A program made the translations under genes and the position numbers. 6,063 nucleotides of DNA. It comes from Bacteroidota bacterium. Its GTDB lineage: Bacteria > Bacteroidota > Ignavibacteria > SZUA-365 > JAADGX01. The notes beneath the pieces were generated by a model. That model saw nothing but the letters and a program-made list of their open reading frames with translations, made no database searches and was not told where the DNA came from. Positions 1-5,912 of this stretch are shown here, piece by piece; position 1 is the stretch's first letter; each line of letters starts with the position of its first letter. Where the stretch lies: NCBI GenBank assembly GCA_024276335.1, contig JAJRXL010000168.1:1-6063 (forward strand), given 5' to 3'.

Positions 1-207
1 CCGTTTCCTGCTGTTCTCGGAATAGGAGAGTCCCACCGCGGCCGTGAACTCTTTCGCGTTGATGTAGGTTATCCCGCCATGACGAAGCCCGTGCGCCTGC
101 GCGGACGCGCCCATTGAAGGAACAACCCGTATCGAGAACAGTTGTGCCCCCGCCTTGCATGAAACGACGAGGAGCAGGATAGTGACGGAAAAAAGGTAAC
201 GTTTCAT
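1..207 (-). CDS. Exported protein, N-terminal fragment; possibly an N-acetylmuramoyl-L-alanine amidase-type protein
   Basis: This is the first 69 codons of a minus-strand gene whose remainder lies beyond base 1. The start ATG (207-205) overlaps the yajQ stop as ATGA and has no clear Shine-Dalgarno site, so it probably depends on translational coupling. The protein opens with MKRYLF and a hydrophobic run at about residues 4-16, which is a signal peptide. Two cleavage modes fit: a lipobox-like V-V-S-C17, or signal peptidase I cleavage after A-G-A21. After this, residues about 42-69 contain a GGITYINAKEFTAAVG segment followed by YSENSRKR. This resembles the short beta-rich 'copper amine oxidase N-terminal-like' or AMIN-type domains at the front of some cell-wall amidases in Chlorobi/Ignavibacteria-like and other bacteria. 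No catalytic part is visible, so the amidase idea is an inference. That the protein is exported is much more certain than what it does. Confidence 0.6.
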   Translation of the reverse strand, partial: MKRYLFSVTILLLVVSCKAGAQLFSIRVVPSMGASAQAHGLRHGGITYINAKEFTAAVGLSYSENSRKR

Positions 208-701
208 GGACGAAAATTGACGAACTGTAACGGGATGGACAAATCCGCCTGCTTGATCGCGCTGATGGCGGTCTGCAAGTCGTCTTTTTTCTTGCCGGAA
301 ACCCGAACACGGTCTTCCATGATTGAAGCCTGGACCTTTATCTTCAAATCCTTGATGAGCTTGACGATTTTCTTCGCATTGTCCCGGTCGATACCGTGTT
401 GTAATGCCACTTCCTTGCGTATGGTTCCGTGCGACGAGGGGCGCTCCGGGCCGTATTGGAATGCCTTGACCGAGATACCCCGCGATATTGCCCGTGTTTC
501 CAGGATATCGATGACCGACTTGAGCTTGAACTCGTCATCGGCAATGACGACGATCTGTTTTTCTTTCTGGTTGAATTCGATCGTGCTCTTTGATCCCTTG
601 AAGTCGTACCGCGTGCGTAGTTCCCGGACCGCCTGGTTCACGGCGTTATCCATTTCCTGCATGTCGAGTTCCGAAACAACGTCGAATGAATGTGCTGCCA
701 T
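204..701 (-). CDS. yajQ: YajQ family (UPF0234) cyclic-di-GMP/nucleotide-binding-type protein
   Basis: A complete 165-residue cytosolic protein, the usual YajQ length. The family signatures are present in order: FDVVSELD near the N-terminus (6-13), NA (19-20), the RTRYDFKGS block (29-37), the QHGIDRDNAKKIVK block (101-114), then IKDLKIKVQA (116-125), RVRVSGKKKDDLQ (131-143) and the C-terminal PLQFVNFR (157-164). The family has two ferredoxin-like folds. A Xanthomonas member was reported to bind cyclic di-GMP and act with a transcription factor, while other members bind nucleotides or have no settled role. I therefore infer a ligand-binding regulatory role and not an enzyme. The start is supported by a good SD site (GAGGT, 707-711) five bases upstream. 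The gene begins 3 bases after the phosphatase stop, and its own stop overlaps the next start (ATGA). Family assignment is very secure; the ligand is not shown by the sequence. Confidence 0.96.
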   Translation of the reverse strand: MAAHSFDVVSELDMQEMDNAVNQAVRELRTRYDFKGSKSTIEFNQKEKQIVVIADDEFKLKSVIDILETRAISRGISVKAFQYGPERPSSHGTIRKEVALQHGIDRDNAKKIVKLIKDLKIKVQASIMEDRVRVSGKKKDDLQTAISAIKQADLSIPLQFVNFRP

Positions 702-704
702 GAC

Positions 705-1934
705 TTACCTCGTGCGTTTTATGACGACCAGGGTCTTGTCGTCGTGGTATTGGCCCTGGGCGCTGAATGATTGTACTTCCTGGAGGATTTCCAGGGTGAT
801 TTCCTTCGGGCTCTTTTTAACGACGCGTTTCAGCGTTTTCATGAGGCGATCTTCACCAAACTCCGCGGAGCCGTTGTTGGCTTCCGTCACCCCGTCCGTG
901 TAGAGGAGAAGCAGGTCGCCGCGGGAAAAATTAACCGCCCCCACCGCGTAGCGCTGGTCGGGAAGGAGGCCGATGATGGGGCCTGTAACTTCGAGCAGGC
1001 GGAATTCCCCGGTTTTGGCGTGGTAGAAAATCGGGTTCGAGTGTCCCGCGTTGCTGAACAAGGCCAAACCCCGCAAGCCGATGAACAGCTCGCAGTAGAA
1101 CATTGTCAGGAACCTGTCGCCGGGAAAGATCCGGTGCACGATATCATTGATGCGGCGCATCATGGTGGTGATTCTCGTCTCGTATTCCACGCTCATCATC
1201 AACGCGCCGGAAACGAACAGCGCCTGGATCGCGGCCGAAATCCCCTTGCTGGCCGCGTCGCCGATAACGACACCGAGCTGGCGGTCGTCCTGCGGAAATG
1301 GGAGGTAGTTGAAAAAGTCGCCACCCACGATTTTTTCCGGAACGCTTATGCCGTAAATCTCGTACGGCCCGAAAACCTGGCGATGCTCGGGCAGAATATG
1401 GCGCTGAAGTTGTCGCGCCTTGTCCAGCTCGGTCATGAGTTCGCGGCTTTCCTGTTCCTTGCGGCGCTTCTCGATGCGGGCGGAGACGACCTGGCTGATG
1501 ATGTTGAGCGTGTATACCAGGTTGGAATTGACGATTGGCACGTTGAACGCCATGATGTATTCGTAGAATTTTCTTCGTCCGACGAGGACTTTCGGCCCTA
1601 TACCGGTTGCCGAATATTGGCGAATGCCGATTTTGCGCAACGTGCGGTTCGTTTCTTCGGCCAGGATCGTACGCTTCCTCGCAACCGCGTTGAATGTCAC
1701 GTAACTGTCGAGACGCAAGGCGAATGATCTCTTGAGTTTCTCGATTTCGCCTGCCTGGTGGATGAGAAGATACTGTTTCTTCTCCGGTTGGAGCTTCCAC
1801 ACCCGCCCGCCGATGATATTGATACGCTCGTGGTTGATGATTTCATCGAGGACGGCCATGACGAGTTCATCATCCGAATCGTAGTCCCGGTCGGCGATTT
1901 TTTCAATAGTCTTGTAGAGTGTTCGTTGATTCAT
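705..1934 (-). CDS. GAF-SpoIIE-type serine/threonine phosphatase (PP2C-like, RsbU family)
   Basis: A complete 409-residue protein. Residues about 1-155 look like a GAF-type sensor domain: GGRVWKLQPEKKQYLLIHQAGE near 42-63 and a closing helix near 136-152. A charged helical linker follows (about 153-178, EKRRKEQESRELMTELDKA), ending in RQLQRHILPE, the usual lead-in to the phosphatase. The SpoIIE catalytic domain covers about 185-406. The metal-binding and core motifs are GGDFF (D206), GDAASKG (D226), FSNAGHSNP (293-301), YTDGVTEA (D347) and YHDDKTLVV (D398-D399). All the expected acidic residues are present, so an active Mn/Mg-dependent phosphatase is likely. Family members dephosphorylate anti-sigma-antagonist (STAS) proteins in partner switching. 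No sigma, RsbW or RsbV gene is in this window, so the substrate is unknown. There is no membrane segment, so it is cytosolic. The start overlaps the transporter stop (ATGA). A weak GGAA lies about six bases upstream. Confidence 0.93.
   Translation of the reverse strand: MNQRTLYKTIEKIADRDYDSDDELVMAVLDEIINHERINIIGGRVWKLQPEKKQYLLIHQAGEIEKLKRSFALRLDSYVTFNAVARKRTILAEETNRTLRKIGIRQYSATGIGPKVLVGRRKFYEYIMAFNVPIVNSNLVYTLNIISQVVSARIEKRRKEQESRELMTELDKARQLQRHILPEHRQVFGPYEIYGISVPEKIVGGDFFNYLPFPQDDRQLGVVIGDAASKGISAAIQALFVSGALMMSVEYETRITTMMRRINDIVHRIFPGDRFLTMFYCELFIGLRGLALFSNAGHSNPIFYHAKTGEFRLLEVTGPIIGLLPDQRYAVGAVNFSRGDLLLLYTDGVTEANNGSAEFGEDRLMKTLKRVVKKSPKEITLEILQEVQSFSAQGQYHDDKTLVVIKRTR
707..711 (-). promoter_or_regulatory. 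Shine-Dalgarno site of yajQ, overlapping the upstream stop
   Basis: Read on the minus strand, GAGGT ends five bases before the yajQ ATG (701-699). Its last base falls in the TAA stop (707-705) of the phosphatase gene. It is the clearest ribosome binding site in the minus-strand operon and fixes the yajQ start. It allows ribosomes finishing the phosphatase to re-initiate, and also allows independent initiation. Confidence 0.75.
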
Positions 1935-3169
1935 ACGTTTTCCAACTTGGATTCATTCTGAGCGGGTTTTGCTTGAGCCTTGTCTTCAGGTTTGATCCTC
2001 ATACTGGCTACCAGAACAATAATCATCACAACGCCGCCAGTCAAGAACGGAAAAGCGTGCCCTACGGCACCGAAGATCCATCCGCCCCAGACGGGGCCGA
2101 GAACGCGGGCCAGGCTGGATAACGACTGGGTCAGGCCCAGCACGCCCCCCTGTTCCTCGCTCTGTGCATGATTCGAGATGATACTGAGAGCGGTGGGATT
2201 ATTCGAACCGTTGCCGATGGACAGTAGTGTCAGCGCTACGAGGAGGAGGGGGATGGTTCCCGCGTAGGGAATGAGAATCAGGCCCAGCATCATGATGCCG
2301 TTGCCGATGACAAACAATTTTTCCTCAGGAATGAACTTGAGGAGCAGGCGTATGCCGCCCCCCTGGACGATGGCCCCGATCAACCCGATGTACCCGTACA
2401 GGTATCCGATTTCCCGGTCACTGAGCTGATAGTCTCGCGCGGCAAGGAGGGGAAAGGTGGAGAAGATGTTTGCCAGGGAGAAGATAATGAAAAAGTACAG
2501 GATGAGCATCGGTCCCATGAAGGGCTTGCGAAGCGCCGTAAACAATGCCTTGCCGGAAAGAGACGCGGTGATGCCGGTGATTTTTTTCGTTCGGTTTACG
2601 TGCGATTCGGGGAGTGCAATCATCGTGGTGACCAGGCTGATCGCGGATAATCCCGCCGCGACGAATCCGGGATACTCGTATCCATAGGCAACCAGGATTC
2701 CCCCCATGAAGGGTCCGAAAACGAAACCCAGCCCGAAAGCCATCCCGATGAGCCCCATTCCCTTTGCCCGGTTGAATGGTGTGGTTACGTCTGCGATGTA
2801 GGCCTGGGCGGCGGAGATATTTGCACCCCCGAGGCCGGAAAGCATCCGGGACAAGAAAAGCACGGTGAGCGAGTTGGCGAGCCCGAACATGAGGTAGCCG
2901 ACAACGGAACACATGAGCCCGAACACGAGAATGGGCTTCCGCCCGATGCCGTCGGAAATCCGGCCCCAGATGGGAGTGAAAATGAACTGCATGAACGAGA
3001 AGATCCCGACCAACAGGCCCACCATGGCATCGCTGGCCCCGAAACCGCGCTGCGCAAAATTGGGAAGAATGGGAATAATGATCCCGAAGCCGAGAAGGTC
3101 GATGAATACGATGACGAAGATGAGTGCGAGCGCTTTCTTCGTCGGCGGGGGCGCGGAGAGCGGAGGCAT
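1931..3169 (-). CDS. Major facilitator superfamily transporter, DHA1/TetA-like
   Basis: A complete 412-residue inner-membrane protein with 12 predicted helices, roughly 13-35, 48-68, 79-97, 101-125, 137-160, 166-186, then 219-241, 253-275, 283-301, 305-327, 345-367 and 373-392. A polar central loop (187-216) and a polar C-terminal tail (391-412) flank the second half. Signature sites of the proton-coupled DHA1 drug-efflux branch are visible: the D1-type FIDLLGFGIIIPILP (22-36), motif A GRISDGIGRKP between helices 2 and 3 (69-79), and a motif C-like GFVFGPFMGG in helix 5 (148-157). The family exports tetracycline, other drugs or metabolites by proton antiport. The substrate here cannot be read from the sequence, and linkage to isocitrate dehydrogenase does not identify it. 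The start ATG forms TGATG with the upstream stop and has no SD, which suggests coupling. The stop overlaps the next start. An alternative is a housekeeping metabolite exporter and not a resistance pump. Confidence 0.92.
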   Translation of the reverse strand: MPPLSAPPPTKKALALIFVIVFIDLLGFGIIIPILPNFAQRGFGASDAMVGLLVGIFSFMQFIFTPIWGRISDGIGRKPILVFGLMCSVVGYLMFGLANSLTVLFLSRMLSGLGGANISAAQAYIADVTTPFNRAKGMGLIGMAFGLGFVFGPFMGGILVAYGYEYPGFVAAGLSAISLVTTMIALPESHVNRTKKITGITASLSGKALFTALRKPFMGPMLILYFFIIFSLANIFSTFPLLAARDYQLSDREIGYLYGYIGLIGAIVQGGGIRLLLKFIPEEKLFVIGNGIMMLGLILIPYAGTIPLLLVALTLLSIGNGSNNPTALSIISNHAQSEEQGGVLGLTQSLSSLARVLGPVWGGWIFGAVGHAFPFLTGGVVMIIVLVASMRIKPEDKAQAKPAQNESKLENV

Positions 3170-4188
3170 CAGGGCTGCCGGTTCATTCTGGCGACGATGT
3201 GCCCGGCCATGTCCCGCGTGCCGACGAAATTAACGGGATTGAGGTCGCGTGTAACGTGCGTGCCTTCGCGTATGACGTCGGCCACCGCCTTTTCGATGCG
3301 CCGGGCTGCGGTCGTTTCGCCCAGGTGGTCGAGCATCATCACCGCGGCCAGGATGATGGCGGTGGGATTGGCGATGTCGCAACCGGCGATGTCGGGTGCG
3401 GACCCGTGCACGGCTTCGAAAATGGCCACGGAGCTTCCGATGTTGGCGCCCGCGGCGAGGCCGAGTCCGCCGACGAGACCCGCGGCGAGGTCGGAAAGGA
3501 TGTCGCCGAAAAGGTTCGTCGTCACGATGACGTCGAATTGCCGCGGGTTCATCACCATCTGCATGGCCATGTTGTCGATGATCTTGTCGTCGAAGGCGAT
3601 GTCGGAGTATTCCGGCGCCAGTTCCCGCCCGATGTCGAGAAACATCCCGCTGGTGAATTTCAGGATGTTGGCCTTATGCACCAGCGTAACTTTTTTCCTT
3701 CCGTGGGAGCGGGCGAATTCGAACGCGGCCTTAATGATGCGCCGAGAACCTGCGCGGGTCACGATACCGATCGTCTCGGCGGCGCTCTTGTGGGCGTCGA
3801 TGTAGTGCTCGATGCCGGAATACAGGCCTTCGGTGTTTTCCCGTACGATGACCATGTCCAGGTTGTGGTAGAGACTGCGGACGCCTTCGAACGATCTGGC
3901 GGGTCGCAGGTTGATGTACAAGTCGAATTCTTTGCGCAGGGCTACGTTGATGCTGCGAAATCCGGTTCCCACCGGTGTGGTGATAGGGCCCTTCAATGCC
4001 ACCTTGTTGCGCGAGATGTCGTCAATAGTTTCCTGGGGAAGCGGAGTGCCGAACTGCTCGACGGCCGGGATACCCGCCAGAGATTCCTCCCATCGAACGT
4101 CCGCGCCGGATGCTTCCACGACCTGTTTTGCTGCTTCGATGATGGACGGACCAATTCCGTCTCCGGGGATTACGGTTATTGTATGCAT
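3169..4188 (-). CDS. icd: Isocitrate dehydrogenase, NAD-type (EC 1.1.1.41)
   Basis: A 339-residue cytosolic beta-decarboxylating dehydrogenase that should oxidise isocitrate to 2-oxoglutarate in the TCA cycle. The N-terminus is the family's TVIPGDGIGP (5-14). Substrate-site residues are S79, N81 and R85 in a FRSINVALRKEFDLY block (77-91), R95 in NLRP, R116 in VRENTEGLYSG (115-125) with Y123, and K172 in HKANI. Metal-binding aspartates are in NLFGDILSD (D229, D233). The S79/N81 pattern favours isocitrate over isopropylmalate or homoisocitrate. The coenzyme loop reads HGSAPDIAG (261-269). Asp and Ile there, instead of the Lys-Tyr of E. coli NADP-IDH, point to NAD. The reading frame stays open upstream to 4383, but that extension lacks homology and would overlap the divergent gene. 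I therefore chose the ATG at 4188-4186. It is preceded by an A-rich stretch and no SD. The stop joins the transporter start as TGATG. Confidence 0.93.
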   Translation of the reverse strand: MHTITVIPGDGIGPSIIEAAKQVVEASGADVRWEESLAGIPAVEQFGTPLPQETIDDISRNKVALKGPITTPVGTGFRSINVALRKEFDLYINLRPARSFEGVRSLYHNLDMVIVRENTEGLYSGIEHYIDAHKSAAETIGIVTRAGSRRIIKAAFEFARSHGRKKVTLVHKANILKFTSGMFLDIGRELAPEYSDIAFDDKIIDNMAMQMVMNPRQFDVIVTTNLFGDILSDLAAGLVGGLGLAAGANIGSSVAIFEAVHGSAPDIAGCDIANPTAIILAAVMMLDHLGETTAARRIEKAVADVIREGTHVTRDLNPVNFVGTRDMAGHIVARMNRQP

Positions 4189-4218
4189 GTTTTCTGTTTC
4201 ATTATTTCCCAACATTTC

Positions 4219-4249
4219 CAAACTTACGCAAGAGCCGGGGAGATACAAA
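4219..4249 (-). promoter_or_regulatory. Candidate Bacteroidota-type promoter for the icd operon
   Basis: On the minus strand, TTTG (4249-4246) is followed after exactly 19 bases by TAAGTTTG (4226-4219). This matches the Bacteroidota housekeeping consensus of a -33 TTTG and a -7 TAnnTTTG at the expected spacing. Transcription would begin near 4213, giving a leader of about 25 bases that is A-rich before the ATG at 4188. Such a start site would exclude the longer upstream start options for icd. No comparably good TTGACA/TATAAT pair was found here. The match is short, so chance agreement is possible, and its weight depends on the host belonging to the FCB group. Confidence 0.4.
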
Positions 4250-4286
4250 GCACATACGGCGTCCCGTGCTTGTTCCTTTGAACGCG

Positions 4287-4311
4287 GGAAACGGTCATCG
4301 CACCTGTTTCC
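4287..4311. repeat. Small imperfect inverted repeat in the divergent intergenic region
   Basis: GGAAAC (4287-4292) and GTTTCC (4306-4311) are inverted copies around a 13-base centre. Pairing extends two further bases inward in RNA (a G-U and a G-C). The repeat lies 37 bases before the methyltransferase start and upstream of the icd promoter candidate. It could be an operator or a leader hairpin for the plus-strand transcript. It is short enough to be chance. The rest of the 160-base intergenic region shows no RNA gene or convincing small ORF. Confidence 0.25.
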
Positions 4312-4348
4312 ATTCCCTTTCACCCGCCGGATGGAGAGTCGGTGTTTC

Positions 4349-5032
4349 ATGTCTGAGCAGATACGATCCATGTTCACGCGCATTTCGCCCGGGTACGACC
4401 GGGCGAATGCCTGGCTTTCACTGGGCCTTCACCGTCGCTGGAGGCGCCTGGCGGTGTACGCGTCCGGCGTTCAGCCGGGGCAAAGAACGCTCGACCTGGC
4501 TACGGGAACCGGCGATTTAGCTCTCGCTTTTGCCGATGCGGTGACGTCGGCGGGCGAGGTCTGGGCCTCGGATTTTTCCCTGGCCATGTTGGGCAGGGCG
4601 CGGGAAAAGGCCATGAACACACGGATCGTTTTACAAGCCGCCGACGCGCAGCGGCTCCCTTACCGGGACGGGAGTTTCGATGTCGTCTCCATCGCCTTCG
4701 GGATCAGGAACGTGGATAATCCGTTGACCGCCTTACGCGAAATGGGGCGCGTCCTCCGTCCGGGCGGGGTGATCGTTGTAGTGGAATTCGGACAACCGGT
4801 CGGAATGGCGGGCGCATTGTTCCACCTGTACGCGCGAACCTGGATGCCATTCCTGGGCGGGATACTGGCCGGCGACCGGACGGCATACCGGTACCTCGTG
4901 CGGTCTTCCAAAGCATTTCCCTGTGGCAATGCATTCGCGGACATGATGCGCTCGGCGGGATTGAAGGTCACGGCGCTCCAGCGGTTGCACGGCGGCGTGG
5001 TCTTCATCTATACTGCGACGCGGTTGTCCTAA
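4349..5032 (+). CDS. ubiE: Demethylmenaquinone/ubiquinone C-methyltransferase, UbiE/MenG family
   Basis: A 227-residue class I SAM-dependent methyltransferase of normal family length. It adds the ring C-methyl group in menaquinone (or ubiquinone) synthesis. The N-terminal signature MFTRISPGYDRAN (8-20) and LSLGLHRRWRR (23-33) is typical of UbiE/MenG. SAM motif I is LDLATGTGD (48-56), the acidic strand end is D75, and AADAQRLPY (97-105) is the next motif. The family-specific FGIRNVDN (117-124) and the motif with RVLRPGG and EFGQP (134-150) follow. Next come the MPFLGG...GD..AYRYL block (166-183) and FP..NAFADMM (190-200). Without ubiquinone genes in view I favour menaquinone (menG), but the sequence does not decide. 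The ATG at 4349 was chosen because the family N-terminus begins here and GGAGAG (4333-4338) lies ten bases upstream. An in-frame ATG at 4331 has no SD. It is divergent from icd. Confidence 0.93.
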   Translation: MSEQIRSMFTRISPGYDRANAWLSLGLHRRWRRLAVYASGVQPGQRTLDLATGTGDLALAFADAVTSAGEVWASDFSLAMLGRAREKAMNTRIVLQAADAQRLPYRDGSFDVVSIAFGIRNVDNPLTALREMGRVLRPGGVIVVVEFGQPVGMAGALFHLYARTWMPFLGGILAGDRTAYRYLVRSSKAFPCGNAFADMMRSAGLKVTALQRLHGGVVFIYTATRLS

Positions 5033-5074
5033 TTCCAATCCACATTGCCGGGAAAAACCGGACTCCCGTTACCG

Positions 5075-5103
5075 TTGAAGGGTGATTTTCCGGATCGTAT
5101 TTT
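5075..5103 (+). promoter_or_regulatory. Candidate promoter upstream of the acyltransferase gene
   Basis: TTGAAG (5075-5080) and TATTTT (5098-5103) are separated by 17 bases, each matching four of six positions of the sigma-70 consensus. Initiation near 5110 would leave a leader of about 23 bases carrying the GAGGAG ribosome site. A partly matching Bacteroidota-type element (TATCTTTC, 5109-5116) lies just downstream as an alternative. Read-through from the methyltransferase gene across the 100-base gap is also possible, because no convincing terminator is seen there. Confidence 0.3.
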
Positions 5104-5123
5104 CGTCTTATCTTTCATCGCGT

Positions 5124-5129
5124 GAGGAG
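5124..5129 (+). promoter_or_regulatory. Shine-Dalgarno site of the acyltransferase
   Basis: GAGGAG lies just ahead of the ATG at 5133, with GAGG five bases from the start. It selects this start over the in-frame ATG at 5082, which lacks an SD and would add a 17-residue tail unrelated to the family. Confidence 0.7.
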
Positions 5130-5132
5130 CCC

Positions 5133-5912
5133 ATGATAGCAGTCCGGGATACATACGAGACCTCTCCTAATCGAAAGCGGCTCGGTTTTGGCAATCCCAC
5201 CCTGGCGTTTTACCGCCGCATGATGGTCACCGTCCTTCGTTCCAGTCAATTGGCAAAGCAGGGGAAATACACGGACGAAGTTTGGGTGGAAATGAGTCGT
5301 CGAATCATGGAGGCGCTCGAATACGCCGGTTGCCGTTTCACGATCACCGGCATGGACAATATTCGGTTGTTCGAAGGACCGGCAGTGTTCGTCGGCAATC
5401 ACATGAGCACGCTGGAAACGTTTGTGCTGCCGTGCATTATACAACCGGTGAAACCGGTCACCTTCATCGTCAAAAAAAGCCTCATCGATTACCCGGTCTT
5501 TCGTCACATCATGCGGTCGCGTAACCCTATCGTCGTCAATCGGGACAACCCCCGTGAAGACCTTGTCACGGTGCTGCGCGAGGGCGACCGGCGCTTACGG
5601 GACGGGGTTTCCATTATCGTGTTTCCGCAGACCACCCGCACGAACGATTTCAAGCCGGATGATTTCAATACACTGGGTATCAAGTTGGCAAAGAACGCCG
5701 GTGTACCCTTGGTGCCGATGGCGTTGAAAACGGATGCCTGGGCCAACGGCAAATACTTGAAAGATTTCGGGAAGATTAATCCGTCGCTCCCGGTCCACAT
5801 TGCATTTGGTGAACCGTTGGAGATCAGGGGTGTTGGGCGTGGGGAACATACGCAGGTCATCGATTTCATCCTGGAGCGCTTGAATGCGTGGAACGTGGAG
5901 TCAACGGCTTAA
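5133..5912 (+). CDS. PlsC-superfamily lysophospholipid acyltransferase with variant motifs
   Basis: A 259-residue protein with the layout of 1-acylglycerol-3-phosphate acyltransferases, which transfer an acyl group to a lysophospholipid at the membrane surface. Motif I region is VFVGNHMSTLETF (85-97), with H90 as the likely catalytic base. Motif II corresponds to RNPIVVNRDNPRED (130-143), with R137 as the likely phosphate-contact residue. Motif III is FPQTTRT (164-170). Motif IV is GVPLVPMALKTDA (190-202), ending the core before FGEPLEI (225-231). Two departures stand out: the usual HX4D is HX4E (E95), and the usual FPEGTR is FPQTTR. Strong conservation elsewhere argues for a specialised subfamily and not a decayed gene. 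The acyl donor, acceptor and position are unknown. There is no obvious membrane helix, so peripheral association is likely. It follows the methyltransferase by 100 bases and has a good SD. Its stop overlaps a convergent reading frame. Confidence 0.85.
   Translation: MIAVRDTYETSPNRKRLGFGNPTLAFYRRMMVTVLRSSQLAKQGKYTDEVWVEMSRRIMEALEYAGCRFTITGMDNIRLFEGPAVFVGNHMSTLETFVLPCIIQPVKPVTFIVKKSLIDYPVFRHIMRSRNPIVVNRDNPREDLVTVLREGDRRLRDGVSIIVFPQTTRTNDFKPDDFNTLGIKLAKNAGVPLVPMALKTDAWANGKYLKDFGKINPSLPVHIAFGEPLEIRGVGRGEHTQVIDFILERLNAWNVESTA

Noticed and set aside
771..1727. A long plus-strand open frame of 318 codons opposite the phosphatase gene
   Set aside because: It is antisense to a gene with clear conserved motifs, shows no recognisable domain, and is the kind of shadow frame expected in GC-rich coding DNA.
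3450..3492. Short direct repeat of a GCGGCGAGG-containing stretch
   Set aside because: It encodes two LAAG segments inside isocitrate dehydrogenase and is explained by the protein sequence.
3124..4281. A 385-codon plus-strand open frame opposite isocitrate dehydrogenase
   Set aside because: The minus strand carries an intact, well-conserved dehydrogenase. The plus product is rich in Gly, Asp, Val and His without domain structure, as expected for an antisense frame.
3911..4348. Upstream extension of the methyltransferase frame to 3911
   Set aside because: It runs antisense through isocitrate dehydrogenase and lacks similarity. The family signature begins right after the ATG at 4349.
4189..4383. 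A 65-residue N-terminal extension of isocitrate dehydrogenase to an ATG at 4383
   Set aside because: The extension has no family homology, would overlap the divergent methyltransferase start, and runs through the likely promoter. The family N-terminus begins at 4188.
5048..5061. CCGG-GAAAAA-CCGG hairpin after the methyltransferase as a terminator
   Set aside because: The stem is only four base pairs and no T-run follows.
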